A DNA stretch of 64,000 nucleotides. It comes from Gordonia zhenghanii (GTDB taxonomy: Bacteria; Actinomycetota; Actinomycetes; Mycobacteriales; Mycobacteriaceae). Made by a program: the position numbers and the translations under genes. Shown here in pieces: positions 17,378 through 26,665 of this stretch. Every line of letters starts with the position of its first letter. Position 1 is the first letter of the stretch. The notes beneath the pieces are model-generated. The model saw only the letters and a list, made by a program, of their open reading frames with translations, searched no databases and was not told where the DNA came from. The stretch covers positions 712,772-776,771 of the forward strand of contig NZ_JAKKOQ010000001.1 of assembly GCF_021738965.1 (NCBI RefSeq), in the 5' to 3' direction.

Positions 17378-18607
17378 TCACACGGCCGACGGCGTCTCGG
17401 TCTCCGCCGGATCGGGTGCGGCCAGCTCGACACGAGCACGTCGTCCGCGGCGAAGCGCCAGAATCAGGACACCGACGGCGACCACATAGCAGCCGATCAC
17501 ATACGGCAGGCTGCCCGTCGGCGTCCCGGACTCCGGCGACGCATCGACACCGGTCACCCCGTCCACGGCCCCGAAGTACGACGGCAGCGCGACGATCCAG
17601 AGCACGGCGTGCACCCCGAGGAACAGCCATGGGAAGAACCGCAGGAACGGCGCCGCCTCGCGGGCCGCCTCGGTCGAGGAGTCCTTGCGGCGCACCTGCC
17701 ACGCGAGCAGCGCGAGTCCCGCCACCCAGACACCGAACACCTGGATCGCGAAGACGATGGTCTGCGCGGTCGTGTTCGCGCCGTCGCCTCGTCCGAACAC
17801 CGCGGTCGTGATGGACAGGAGAGGCATGGAGACCACCGCGACCACGCCCGCGACGACGATCCGCCACGTCAACGACCAGCCGCGGACGGATCGACCCCGT
17901 GTCGTCGGGTTCTTGACGAGCACGACGCACATGAAGGTCAGGACGGCGAACGAGACCGTCGCGAACAGCCACGCGCTGCTCCACGGAACCGATTCGAACA
18001 GCGGGACCGCCGACGGGTTGCCGAGGACGCCGGGGCGAGCGCCGTAGAACGGTTCGTCGACGTTCCACTCCCACCACTTCAGTTGCGGGCCGAGCTGGTC
18101 GAAGATCTCGTAGAACGTCTGGTAAACGAGCCCGACTACCACCGCTCCACGCAACGCGGACCATTTGCGGCCGTCGAAGAAGCCGAGAGCGCGGACGATC
18201 TCGTAGGCCACCTGGCTCATCGCCGGGTAGAAGCACACGATGTAGAGCGGCAGCCGGTCGTACATGAGGTCGACGGTGAACACGTTGTGCGCGAACATGA
18301 ATCCCATCGCGTCCTGCATGCCGAACCACTCCGGGAAGTACAGGGGCGGTTCGATGATGAACAGGTAGACGAGCGAGCCGATCCACAGTGCGAGGTTCGT
18401 CGGGTCACCGTCACGGCGGAGTCTGCGGATCGCGTGGACGAGCGCGAGGATCGCACCGATGACGATGACGAGTTCGAGGATCGGGAGCGTCCAATTCTCG
18501 AGTTCGAACGGGTTGCGCAGGGTCACAACGGGGTTCGCGTCCTCGCATACGAAGCCGAGGTACCGCGTGATGACGTATGCCGGAGTGTCCGGATCGCAGA
18601 TAGCCAT
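17378..18607 (-). CDS. Unrecognised multi-pass membrane protein, 409 aa
   Basis: Ten or so hydrophobic helices spread over the whole length, with a distinctive polar/aromatic stretch after helix 2 (FIIEPPLYFPEWFGM, about residues 85-99) and another at about 185-200 (KWWEWNVDEPFYG). I do not recognise the family with confidence. The Trp- and acid-rich inter-helix segments recall membrane cyclases such as the AveC/carotenoid-cyclase type, but this is only a resemblance. It lies between an FAD monooxygenase and a TetR gene with 9- and 4-base gaps, so it probably acts on the same lipophilic substrate or product. A GGGAG site precedes the ATG. Confidence 0.6.
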   Translation of the reverse strand: MAICDPDTPAYVITRYLGFVCEDANPVVTLRNPFELENWTLPILELVIVIGAILALVHAIRRLRRDGDPTNLALWIGSLVYLFIIEPPLYFPEWFGMQDAMGFMFAHNVFTVDLMYDRLPLYIVCFYPAMSQVAYEIVRALGFFDGRKWSALRGAVVVGLVYQTFYEIFDQLGPQLKWWEWNVDEPFYGARPGVLGNPSAVPLFESVPWSSAWLFATVSFAVLTFMCVVLVKNPTTRGRSVRGWSLTWRIVVAGVVAVVSMPLLSITTAVFGRGDGANTTAQTIVFAIQVFGVWVAGLALLAWQVRRKDSSTEAAREAAPFLRFFPWLFLGVHAVLWIVALPSYFGAVDGVTGVDASPESGTPTGSLPYVIGCYVVAVGVLILALRRGRRARVELAAPDPAETETPSAV

Positions 18608-18616
18608 CGTCGCTCC

Positions 18617-20152
18617 CTACGCCCGTGCCAGCGACCGCGGGTCGGAGCCGCGTTCGATCACCTGGGCGCGCCCGCCCGGGGTCGCGGTTCCGTCCCGCCA
18701 GATGTCCGACGGCGGGTCGAGTTCGCAGTCGAACCCCATGGGCAGGCGAGTCCGGCCGAGGAGTCGCTTCACTCCGTGTCGGACGAGGCCGAACAGGACT
18801 CGTGGGCTCTTCACCATGTCAGTCACCGACTCGTCGAGGTTGAAGACGGCGGTGAAGTGCTCTTCGACCTTCGCGTCTTCGCGAACGGTCGCCGAGATGT
18901 GATTGAACAGCGGCCACGCAGCCCGGAACGCCAGTTGCTGCCGCCACTTCGGCGCGATCTCGGTGCCTTCGGCGTTGGCGTACCCCTGGTCACGAGCGAG
19001 GGCGAGTGTCCAGATGTCGTCGAGGAGCGACCGCTGCGCTGCGAAGTAGTTCTTGGTGAACGCGCCGTCGATCGTCGCCGCACCGGCCAGATGCTCGTCG
19101 AGGAGTACAGCGCACTTGCTCGCCGAACTCATGCCCTGCGCATAGAACGGGTTGAAACCGCAGATGGCGTCGCCGATCACGACGAGGCCGGCTGGCGGAT
19201 TCTCCAGCTGGTCGTAGCGACGACGACGGTTGCCCGTCGAACGCGTGACGAACACGTCGGAGATCGGCTCGCACATGTCAACAGCTCGACCGAACGCGGG
19301 CGCGCGAAGTCGGTGGACGGTGTCGACGAAGTCGTCCGCCTCACGCGGCATCGGGTGCCCCCATGAGCCCATGGTCACCAGGACACGGTCGTCTTCGATC
19401 GGGAAGATCTGGCAGAGGAAGTCGTGCTCGGGCGGGTGGGGACTGGTCTGGGCGGTCGGCATCACCGACATCTGCGCCCACCACCACGAATCCGGCAGGT
19501 CCACAGGCTTCTGATACCAGCGGGACGTGTAGGTGACACCTGCATCGAGGGATTGGACCGGAGCCTCCGGCCAGCCGGCCTTGGTCAGCCACTTGGCGAC
19601 CTGCGAGCCGCGGCCGAGGGTGTCGATGACGAGGTCCGCGTCCACGAGTTCACGGTCGGAACCGGTCTCGCGACCGGTGACCCACACGCCGGTGACCCGC
19701 CCCGACGAACTGTCCGCATCGGCGGTCTCGAGCCCGACGACCGACACACCTTCCTCGACGTCGACGTTCGTCACCTCCGCGAGTCGAGTCCGCAGGGTCC
19801 GCTCGATGAGCAGTCGTGACGAGTAGACCATCGACATGGTGCTCTCGCCGCGGGGAATCCACCCGGAGCCCTCGCAATGCGCTGCCGCCTGCGACGGCAT
19901 CATGTGCAGGCCGCCCGCTTCGATGAGTGCGTCTTCGAAGCCGGGGAAGATCCGGTCCATCGCGCGACGCCCGGAGTTCAACAGGAAGTGCGGATGCTTG
20001 CTCTGCGGCACGCCGCGGCGGTGCTCCGCGTCGTCGGGAATCACATCGCGTTCGAGGACGAGTACTTCGTCGAAGTACGGAGCGACGGCACCCGCCGCAC
20101 ACATTCCTGCAATGCTTCCGCCGAGCACGACCGCCCGAGTTTCCAGTCTCAT
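18617..20152 (-). CDS. FAD-dependent monooxygenase (PHBH/squalene-epoxidase fold)
   Basis: A 511-residue flavoprotein. A Rossmann dinucleotide motif GGSIAGMCAAG (residues 11-21) opens the protein, DLVIDTLGRGS is the mid-chain motif, and VVIGDAICGFNPFYAQGMS (about residue 330) is the GD/FAD-phosphate motif of group A hydroxylases. This class hydroxylates or epoxidises aromatic or isoprenoid substrates with NAD(P)H and O2. It leads the operon with the membrane protein and TetR. A long imperfect inverted repeat overlaps its promoter region. The substrate is not evident. Confidence 0.85.
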   Translation of the reverse strand: MRLETRAVVLGGSIAGMCAAGAVAPYFDEVLVLERDVIPDDAEHRRGVPQSKHPHFLLNSGRRAMDRIFPGFEDALIEAGGLHMMPSQAAAHCEGSGWIPRGESTMSMVYSSRLLIERTLRTRLAEVTNVDVEEGVSVVGLETADADSSSGRVTGVWVTGRETGSDRELVDADLVIDTLGRGSQVAKWLTKAGWPEAPVQSLDAGVTYTSRWYQKPVDLPDSWWWAQMSVMPTAQTSPHPPEHDFLCQIFPIEDDRVLVTMGSWGHPMPREADDFVDTVHRLRAPAFGRAVDMCEPISDVFVTRSTGNRRRRYDQLENPPAGLVVIGDAICGFNPFYAQGMSSASKCAVLLDEHLAGAATIDGAFTKNYFAAQRSLLDDIWTLALARDQGYANAEGTEIAPKWRQQLAFRAAWPLFNHISATVREDAKVEEHFTAVFNLDESVTDMVKSPRVLFGLVRHGVKRLLGRTRLPMGFDCELDPPSDIWRDGTATPGGRAQVIERGSDPRSLARA

Positions 20153-20161
20153 CCCAACACC

Positions 20162-20200
20162 TTTACGTCATACAATTTTTGAGTGTTGTCACATCGTAAA
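20162..20200. promoter_or_regulatory. Inverted repeat, candidate TetR operator
   Basis: TTTACG and ACAA on the left (20162-67, 20172-75) mirror TTGT and CGTAAA on the right (20186-89, 20195-200). The element starts 10 bases upstream of the monooxygenase ATG, where a repressor would block transcription. Confidence 0.5.
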
Positions 20201-20432
20201 GTGTGGTGCGGGCCACGTCAACGAATGTCGGCGGGAACGACAGCCTCGGACCGAATTCTGTGCCACTCGCACCACGCTGGGCTGGGGCGATAACGGGCAG
20301 TGATCGACGATGGCGCGCACGTGTATTGGCGTCCGAGACGCACCACGTGCTGACCTGGCCGTATGCAGACACGCGGGGGCATCGGCGTTCACGACACCGA
20401 CAGTCCGGACCCAGCCGCCTCGATCGAGAGGT

Positions 20433-20438
20433 TAGATT
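20433..20438 (+). promoter_or_regulatory. -10 hexamer, leaderless start
   Basis: TAGATT, 6 bases before the LysR ATG. It drives the LysR/beta-lactamase/PBP operon. Confidence 0.55.
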
Positions 20439-20444
20439 CAGAAC

Positions 20445-21326
20445 ATGGACATGGTGCGCCACATGCGGGTGTTCGTCGCCGTCGCCGAAGAGGGCCACTT
20501 CGGTTCGGCGGCCCGGAGGGTGGCGCTGTCTCAACCGGCCGTGTCACAGATCCTGCGACGGACCGAACGCGAGCTCGGCGTGGAACTGATCCGGAGGACT
20601 CAACGCGGAGCGGAACTGACCGACGCGGGTCGAGCCATGCTTCCGCGAGCCCGACTCCTCGTCGGCGACGCCGAACGGCTGACCGCGGACGCCCGCAGAT
20701 TCGACGACGCACGACAGACTCTGCGGTGGGGCGTAGCCGATCAGTGCGGCCGCCGGGTCGCCGCTGTGTGCGCGAGCCGCATCTCGGATCGATCCAGGGA
20801 GCAGGCTCCGACAGTCGGCTCCACAGTCGGCCTCATCGAACGGGTGGCATCGGAACTGCTCGACGTGGCCGTGGTGGAACATCCGGCGCTCGTCTCCGGA
20901 CTCGAGTCGACGGCGTCGATCCGATTCTCGCGCGCAATCGTCATCCCGTCGTCACATCCCGCCTCGACCGTCGATCGTCCCCGCCTCGCACAGTTGTCGG
21001 ACTTGGAGCTGGCGTATGCCCCGCGCACGACGAATCCTGCGGGCTTCGACCAATTGATCGACGAACTGCGCGCGGCCGGAGTGGACCCTCGCACGACCGC
21101 CGCGACGTCGGTCCTGGAGGCCACTGCATTGATCGCGTCGGGGCGCGCGTTCACAGTGACTGCGGATCCGAGCGCCTTCGGGACGGTCTCCGGCGTCTCG
21201 GTGATGCCGGTGGACCCGGATCGCCTGCGGATACGACTTCACGTGGTCTACCGATCGACGACGCACCGCGACCTGGCCGAGCAACTCGCATCGGACCTGT
21301 GGCGACTGTCTCGGTCGACGCGATGA
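20445..21326 (+). CDS. LysR family transcriptional regulator
   Basis: A 293-residue LysR protein. The winged helix-turn-helix lies at residues 1-60 (FVAVAEEGHFGSAARRVAL, then SQPAVSQILRRTERELG). A substrate-binding domain occupies roughly residues 90-290. Its last codon overlaps the start of the beta-lactamase-like gene by ATGA. LysR regulators beside beta-lactamases (AmpR) are usually divergent; here it is co-directional and first in the operon, so it would activate or repress its own transcript. The effector is unknown, but a muropeptide or beta-lactam is a natural guess. Confidence 0.85.
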   Translation: MDMVRHMRVFVAVAEEGHFGSAARRVALSQPAVSQILRRTERELGVELIRRTQRGAELTDAGRAMLPRARLLVGDAERLTADARRFDDARQTLRWGVADQCGRRVAAVCASRISDRSREQAPTVGSTVGLIERVASELLDVAVVEHPALVSGLESTASIRFSRAIVIPSSHPASTVDRPRLAQLSDLELAYAPRTTNPAGFDQLIDELRAAGVDPRTTAATSVLEATALIASGRAFTVTADPSAFGTVSGVSVMPVDPDRLRIRLHVVYRSTTHRDLAEQLASDLWRLSRSTR

Positions 21327-22216
21327 CCGCGGACGGTCTCGACCGCGTCGTCACCGACATCTTCACCGATGCCGGATGCGCGGGCTGGTTGCATGCTCGG
21401 TCTCTCGCCCCGGACGGCGGCTCGTACGGATGGCGCGCCACGGAACCGGTGGTCCTGGCGTCGGTGTACAAGACCGCGTTGCTGGTCTCCTTGTGCCGAC
21501 TGGCCGATGACGGCGGCATCGACCTCGCACAGAGCGTCACGACCGACCCCCAGTCGGTGACCTCGGGACCGACTGGCGTGTCGATCCTGCCCGACCCCAC
21601 GACGACCAGCCTTCGCAACCTGGCGTTCTCGATGATGACGGTCTCCGACAACGGCGCCGCCGACATCATCTTGAACGCGGTCGGTGTCGACCGACTCGCC
21701 GCCGACATCAAGGCACTCGGCCTGGATGACACGAGGGTCGTCGAGGGCGTGAGCGAGCAGTACCGACGCCTGCGCGCCGAGACCGGGACAACGACCACCG
21801 AGGAGGCCTTCGCCGTGCTCGCAGATCCAGATACGGACGTCCAGGTCTCGGCCTACGGCGTCGCCTACTCGGCAGCCGGGTCGCCGGTCGACTGCACGCG
21901 CCTGTTGGCGCAGATCTGGAACGACACCGCGGCGTCGAACGAATCCTGTGCCCTCGTCCGCGAGACGATGCGCAGACAGGTGGTGAGGTCGCGTATCGCG
22001 TCCGGATTTCCCGCGCCGATGCGCGTCGCCGGAAAGACGGGAACAATCGGCGTCATCCGCAATGAGATCGCCGTCGTCGAGACCCCGGGCGAGTACCCGG
22101 TCGCGGTAGCAGTCTTCACGATGAGCGCGCGTGCCGGTGTCGAGCTGCCTGTCGTCGATCGTGCGATCGGCGACGTCGCACGGGCCGCCGTGACCGAGTT
22201 GAGGCAGCCGTGCTGA
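21323..22216 (+). CDS. Class A beta-lactamase-like serine hydrolase
   Basis: A 297-residue protein with the full penicillin-recognising triad: Ser47-Val-Tyr-Lys50, Ser108-Asp-Asn110 and Lys238-Thr-Gly240. A clear class A ExxLN omega-loop motif is not seen between the second and third motifs, so true beta-lactamase turnover is uncertain; a DD-peptidase or esterase is possible. There is no signal peptide, which is unexpected for an enzyme acting on the cell wall. The start at 21323 gives the ATGA overlap with LysR. Its stop overlaps the start of the penicillin-binding lipoprotein gene by 7 bases. Confidence 0.8.
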   Translation: MTADGLDRVVTDIFTDAGCAGWLHARSLAPDGGSYGWRATEPVVLASVYKTALLVSLCRLADDGGIDLAQSVTTDPQSVTSGPTGVSILPDPTTTSLRNLAFSMMTVSDNGAADIILNAVGVDRLAADIKALGLDDTRVVEGVSEQYRRLRAETGTTTTEEAFAVLADPDTDVQVSAYGVAYSAAGSPVDCTRLLAQIWNDTAASNESCALVRETMRRQVVRSRIASGFPAPMRVAGKTGTIGVIRNEIAVVETPGEYPVAVAVFTMSARAGVELPVVDRAIGDVARAAVTELRQPC

Positions 22217-23961
22217 GACGGGCGCGTCACATCGCGATCCCGGCGGTCGCGATCCTCGTCGGTGGCCTCGCCGTCGCCTGCGGATCAGACGACTCGCCGG
22301 CACAACAGCTTGCCGATGCGCTGACCCGGCACGATCCGGTCGCAGCCGCCGAGACGACGTCGGCGCAGAAGACTGCGCAGAAGACCATCACCGACACGTT
22401 CGACGGGATGGGAACGGCCACCGCGGACGTCGCGGTGAACGACGACGACACCGAGTTCACGTGGACCTGGAAACTACCGAAGGATCGGACCGTCACCTAT
22501 CGAACACCGGTGGAGACCTCCGGCGACCTCGTGCAGTGGTCGCCGACCGTCATTCACCGGAAGCTGCAAGCGGGCGGACGTCTGCTCTACAGCGACCTCA
22601 AGACGTACGACACCCCGGTCACCGACCGACAGAACCGCCCGCTCCTCACCTGGCAGGAAGTGACTGTCGTGTCCCTCGACGCGAGCAAGCCGGAGTCGGC
22701 GACAGCACTGGCCCGACGATTGAAGTCCGTCGCACCGGAGGTCTCTGCGTCGTCGATCCGTGCGGAACTCCGCGGCAAGCAAGGCGCACACACTGTCGTG
22801 ACACTCCGCGAGGAGGACGCGAAACGGGTCGGATCCCTCGACCGCATCTCCGGTGTGACCACCCGCGACGAGGGACGACTCCTCACTGCCCACAAGAACC
22901 TCCGATCACCGGCCACGGGCGGACTAGAAGAACACTGGCGGACGGTCGTCGACAAGGCTGCGGGTGCCGCGGTGAGCCTGGTGAACGCCGATGGCGAGCC
23001 CACAAGCGACGTCCAGTCGTTCCCGGGCACGACCCCCGACGCGGTACGCACCACGCTCGACGTCGCGCTGCAGCAGGCCGCGAACGACGCCGTCGGAGGA
23101 TCCAAGCGCCCGACGATGCTCGTTGCGATCCGTCCGTCCACGGGCGGGATCGTCGCGGTCGCCCAGAACTCGGCCGCCGACGAACAAGGCCCGATCGCTC
23201 TGACCGGCCTGTACGCTCCGGGCTCGACGTTCAAGACGATCACGACGGCCAGCGCCCTTGACGCCGGCGTCACAACGGGCGACGCTCGCCTTGCGTGCCC
23301 GGGGTCGCAGACGTTCGGTGATCGGCGGATTCCTAATGAGGACGAGTTCGACCTCGGGACCGTCCCGCTGCACACCGCGTTCGCCCGCTCGTGCAACACG
23401 ACGATGGCCGGTCTGTCGACGAAGCTCGGCGACACCGCTCTGCGCAACACCGCCCAGACCTTCGGTCTGGGTATCGACTACACCGTGTCCGGACTGACGA
23501 CGATCACCGGCAAGGTGCCATCCGCGGACACTCCCTCGAAGAAGGTCGAGAGCGGGATCGGACAAGGCGCAGTCACAGCCACTCCGTTCGGCATGGCTGT
23601 TGTCGAAGCGTCGCTCGCTGCACGAAAGACGGTGACGCCTACGCTGATCGACGGCCTCCCGACCGCGGCCGACACGGCACCGCACACGATCCCCGATTCG
23701 ATCGCCACGCCTATCAGGTCGGCGATGCGCGAGGCCGTCACATCGGGTACGGCGACGAGTCTGCGGGATATCCCAGGTCTCGGCGGCAAGACCGGAACGG
23801 CCGAGTTCGGCGACAACGAGCACTCCCACGGCTGGTTCGCAGGCATTGTCGGAGACCTCGCCTTCGCGACTCTCGTAGTCGGCGGCGACAGTTCGGCGCC
23901 CGCGCTGAAGGTCAGCGGCGATTTCTTGCACGAAGCGCAAGGTGATCTGCCACGGCGGTGA
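22210..23961 (+). CDS. Penicillin-binding lipoprotein, class B transpeptidase
   Basis: A 583-residue PBP2a-like transpeptidase resembling mycobacterial Rv2864c. The N-terminal signal peptide ends in a lipobox (GLAVAC), so the protein is probably anchored by a lipid. An NTF2-like MecA_N domain spans about residues 30-140, followed by the dimerisation region. The transpeptidase domain has Ser339-Thr-Phe-Lys, Ser394-Cys-Asn and Lys527-Thr-Gly. It cross-links peptidoglycan outside the membrane. A GTG start lies within the preceding gene. No transglycosylase domain is present. It converges with the HNH gene. Confidence 0.88.
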   Translation: MLRRARHIAIPAVAILVGGLAVACGSDDSPAQQLADALTRHDPVAAAETTSAQKTAQKTITDTFDGMGTATADVAVNDDDTEFTWTWKLPKDRTVTYRTPVETSGDLVQWSPTVIHRKLQAGGRLLYSDLKTYDTPVTDRQNRPLLTWQEVTVVSLDASKPESATALARRLKSVAPEVSASSIRAELRGKQGAHTVVTLREEDAKRVGSLDRISGVTTRDEGRLLTAHKNLRSPATGGLEEHWRTVVDKAAGAAVSLVNADGEPTSDVQSFPGTTPDAVRTTLDVALQQAANDAVGGSKRPTMLVAIRPSTGGIVAVAQNSAADEQGPIALTGLYAPGSTFKTITTASALDAGVTTGDARLACPGSQTFGDRRIPNEDEFDLGTVPLHTAFARSCNTTMAGLSTKLGDTALRNTAQTFGLGIDYTVSGLTTITGKVPSADTPSKKVESGIGQGAVTATPFGMAVVEASLAARKTVTPTLIDGLPTAADTAPHTIPDSIATPIRSAMREAVTSGTATSLRDIPGLGGKTGTAEFGDNEHSHGWFAGIVGDLAFATLVVGGDSSAPALKVSGDFLHEAQGDLPRR

Positions 23962-23975
23962 ACCGCCGCGGCAGG

Positions 23976-25460
23976 TCAGACTGCGTCGAGGAGCCGGGAG
24001 AGCATGGCCTCGATCGCCGAGCCCGCCCCACGGGGCGGACCGTGCGGCAACAGCCCCGGGCTCTGCCCGACGTGGTGAATCGGGTTGACCTGCCACCGAT
24101 CGGCGGATCCGGACGGCCGCCAACCGACCCGCCCCGTGTCGGCGCCCGACCCCAGGACAGCCGTCTCCCACTTACCGGGGCCGGCGCCCTCGGCGCGGTT
24201 GTGCTTACCGCACGCGGCACCCAGGTTGTCCACATCGGTGCGGCCACCGTTCTCCCACCGCGTCGTGTGGTGCGCCTCCGTCCGAGCGAACGGAACGTCG
24301 CATCCCGGCCCGGTGCATCCGCGGTCGCGGGCGAACATCGCCAGACGCTGCGCCTTCGAGGCGAAACGCTTGCCACGACCCAGGTGGAGCACCTCACTCG
24401 TGTGGTTCTTGAACACCGCCAGATGAGCAGTGGCATGCGCAGCCAGCTCCACGAGCTCGGCGACCGGAATGCGAGCACCCGTCGCCGTCAGCGCGACGCC
24501 GGCTTCAGCGGCGAGCTCCTGGTCGGTCACCGTGACCACGAGTTCGGCGGGAAGCCGCGTCGGGCGACCCAGCCCGCTATGCCCGAGAACGAAGTCGGCC
24601 ATCGCCGCGAGCGCATCGTGATTGCGCTGCGCAGTCGTGCGCGTATCGCGCTCGCGCGCGGCGTCGAGCACCGCGGCGTCGAGCCCTTCCTGATCGATCG
24701 CGCCGTGCGGCGAATCAGGATCCTCCGGATTGTTCATTCCCGGCGCTGCCCACGCACCCAGGATCACGTCGAGCTTCGCGCGCAGCGCCGGAGTGATCGA
24801 GCCCTGCAGCTTCGACATCAGGCGAGCGTCCTGCGGGGCGACGGTGAACCCGCGCGTGCGCCGACGGTCGGCGTCGTCGGTCAATTCCCCGTCGGGGTCG
24901 AGGTGCCCGAGCAGCCGAGCGCCCGCAGTGCGGACGCCTTCGGGCGACAACGTGCGCGCGATCTCGGTCAACTGCCCTTCGGCCTCCGCGACGGTCTCCG
25001 CGTCGACCCGAGCCGGAATCTTGTCCATCACCGCGTCGATCTCGGCGACGTGCCCGCGGGTGATCGCGCCCTCGCGCAGCGCCTGCGCCGCCGCCGGATT
25101 GCGGGGCGGCAGGAGATCGCCGACGATCGACCGGAACTCGCCCGTTGCGAACATCAGCTTGGTCCGCACCGCGGTCTCGCGCACCCCGAGCCGCAGACCA
25201 TTGCACAGATACTTCTGCACGGTCTGATAGCCCTTGGCCTGAAATGCGAACCGATCCGACAGCGCGATGATCAGACTCGTCGTCGCAGCCTCATTTCGCG
25301 AACGCGTCTGCTCGTTCGTCTCAGCTGCGACGAGCAACTCCTCACTCGACAGGGACGAGAACGAGACCTCGGCCAGCTTCGCTGCCACCGCATCGGCCAA
25401 CGCGAACAGCGCGGCGGGCGACTCCGGAAGCACCTCGCCCACAGGCATCGAGTTCTCCAC
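23976..25460 (-). CDS. DUF222/HNH endonuclease domain protein (13E12 type)
   Basis: A 494-residue protein of the actinobacterial 13E12-repeat family. A long DUF222 helical region spans about residues 30-330, and the C-terminal HNH nuclease domain has paired cysteines (GCTGPGC), the EAHHTTRWENGG core and CGKHN. The GTG at 25460 is chosen because an almost ideal anti-16S sequence (AAAGGGGGTGAT) stands upstream; the frame remains open for 73 further codons without support. These genes occur in many copies in related genomes and are suspected of mobility, though their biological role is unsettled. Confidence 0.85.
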   Translation of the reverse strand: MENSMPVGEVLPESPAALFALADAVAAKLAEVSFSSLSSEELLVAAETNEQTRSRNEAATTSLIIALSDRFAFQAKGYQTVQKYLCNGLRLGVRETAVRTKLMFATGEFRSIVGDLLPPRNPAAAQALREGAITRGHVAEIDAVMDKIPARVDAETVAEAEGQLTEIARTLSPEGVRTAGARLLGHLDPDGELTDDADRRRTRGFTVAPQDARLMSKLQGSITPALRAKLDVILGAWAAPGMNNPEDPDSPHGAIDQEGLDAAVLDAARERDTRTTAQRNHDALAAMADFVLGHSGLGRPTRLPAELVVTVTDQELAAEAGVALTATGARIPVAELVELAAHATAHLAVFKNHTSEVLHLGRGKRFASKAQRLAMFARDRGCTGPGCDVPFARTEAHHTTRWENGGRTDVDNLGAACGKHNRAEGAGPGKWETAVLGSGADTGRVGWRPSGSADRWQVNPIHHVGQSPGLLPHGPPRGAGSAIEAMLSRLLDAV

Positions 25461-25557
25461 CGGAATCACCCCCTTTCTCTGCTGGTCAGACCCTGTTCTC
25501 ACCTTCTGACTAAACACTAGCAGCGGGGTCCGACAATTCCGTATCGCCCGATTCTCA

Positions 25558-26547
25558 TCAACTAACAGCGAGCACACCGCCCAGCCCGAGAACACTGACG
25601 AGCACCGTCGCGCAAGCCGCCAGAATGAACGGCCGAGACCCGACAGACCGGAACAGCGACAACCGGACACCGGTGCCAAGTGCGAACATCGCCCCGGTCA
25701 GAGCGATCACCTGAATCTCCTTGCCGACGTCGAGGACGGGGGGCGGAACGATGCCGATCGAACGCAACGCGACTAAGGCGAGGAATCCGAGAACGAACAG
25801 CGGAGCCAGCGGAGGACGCTTCTGGCCGCCCCCGACCGCCGACCGCTGCCGAACGCTGATCACCGCGAGAACGGGGGCCAGGAGGACGACGCGGGCCAGC
25901 TTCACCACCACTGCGACGGAGAGTGCGCTGCCGCCGATCACACCGCCTGCCGCCACGACCTGCGCGACCTCGTGAATCGATCCTCCGGCCCACATTCCGG
26001 CCTCGGCGTCCGACAGCCCGAGAACGTTCGCCAGGAACGGAAGCGCCGGGATCATCAGCGTCCCGAAGACGACGACACATCCGATGGCGGCCGCCACGTC
26101 TTCCTCGTCGGCGTCGATCACACCGTCCACCGCGGCCACTGCCGCGGCGCCGCAGATCGAACTCCCGCACGCGATGAGCAGGCGCTGAGTGAACGGGATT
26201 CCGAGCAACTTGCCGATGTAGAGGGTTCCACCGAGACCGCCCGCGACGATCACCACCACCATCACGATCACGCCGAAACCGAGACCCAGGATGTCGCCGA
26301 GCACCAGTTGCAGACCGAGCAGGGCGACGCCGATGCGCAGCACGGTCTTCGACACAATCGCCAATCCTGGCTTCACCGCGGCAGGCAGCGTCACCGCGTT
26401 GGCGCACACCGCCCCGAGGATGATCGCGATCAACAGTGGGCTGACAGCGGGCAGCACGACGTTGATCGCGACCGCGGCCGCAGTGCCCAGGCCTGCGAGC
26501 GCAAGGCCCGCCGCCGTGCCGGAGGCCTGCGCATTGAAAATCGTCAT
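25558..26547 (-). CDS. yeiH: YeiH/UPF0324 family membrane protein (putative sulfate exporter)
   Basis: A 329-residue membrane protein with 9-10 helices and the YeiH-family segments CGSSICGAAAVAA (about residues 125-137) and AGMWAGGSIHEVAQVVAAG (about residues 185-203). It is related to proposed sulfonate/sulfate exporters; the substrate is unproven. An alternative ATG at 26592 would add 15 residues, but GAGG before 26547 favours the shorter form. It is divergent from a LysR gene, as yeiH is from yeiE in other bacteria, with a palindrome between them. Confidence 0.82.
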   Translation of the reverse strand: MTIFNAQASGTAAGLALAGLGTAAAVAINVVLPAVSPLLIAIILGAVCANAVTLPAAVKPGLAIVSKTVLRIGVALLGLQLVLGDILGLGFGVIVMVVVIVAGGLGGTLYIGKLLGIPFTQRLLIACGSSICGAAAVAAVDGVIDADEEDVAAAIGCVVVFGTLMIPALPFLANVLGLSDAEAGMWAGGSIHEVAQVVAAGGVIGGSALSVAVVVKLARVVLLAPVLAVISVRQRSAVGGGQKRPPLAPLFVLGFLALVALRSIGIVPPPVLDVGKEIQVIALTGAMFALGTGVRLSLFRSVGSRPFILAACATVLVSVLGLGGVLAVS

Positions 26548-26603
26548 GTGTCCAGCCTCGTAGGTCCGACGCGGAACAGGTAGCCGGCTCATCTACATGG
26601 ACA

Positions 26604-26620
26604 CATATCGTCCTGATATG
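26604..26620. promoter_or_regulatory. Palindrome between yeiH and lysR, candidate LysR box
   Basis: CATATC-GTCCT-GATATG: perfect 6-bp arms, 5-base spacer, with the T-N11-A layout used by LysR proteins. It probably controls yeiH. Confidence 0.5.
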
Positions 26621-26653
26621 CATAAGCCATGTCGGAGACCCATCTTCGCAGGT

Positions 26654-26659
26654 TAAGGT
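26654..26659 (+). promoter_or_regulatory. -10 hexamer, leaderless start
   Basis: TAAGGT, 6 bases before the GTG of the LysR gene. Confidence 0.5.
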
Positions 26660-26665
26660 GACCGC

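Noticed and set aside
20363..21322. N-terminal extension of the beta-lactamase-like protein by 320 codons
   Set aside because: The extension overlaps the LysR gene in another frame and reads as Arg-rich low complexity. The ATGA overlap at 21323 gives a normal-length enzyme.
23976..25460. DUF222/HNH gene as evidence of a mobile element
   Set aside because: No terminal repeats, target duplication, integrase or transposase flank it. The family is widespread and multicopy in actinobacteria without proven mobility.
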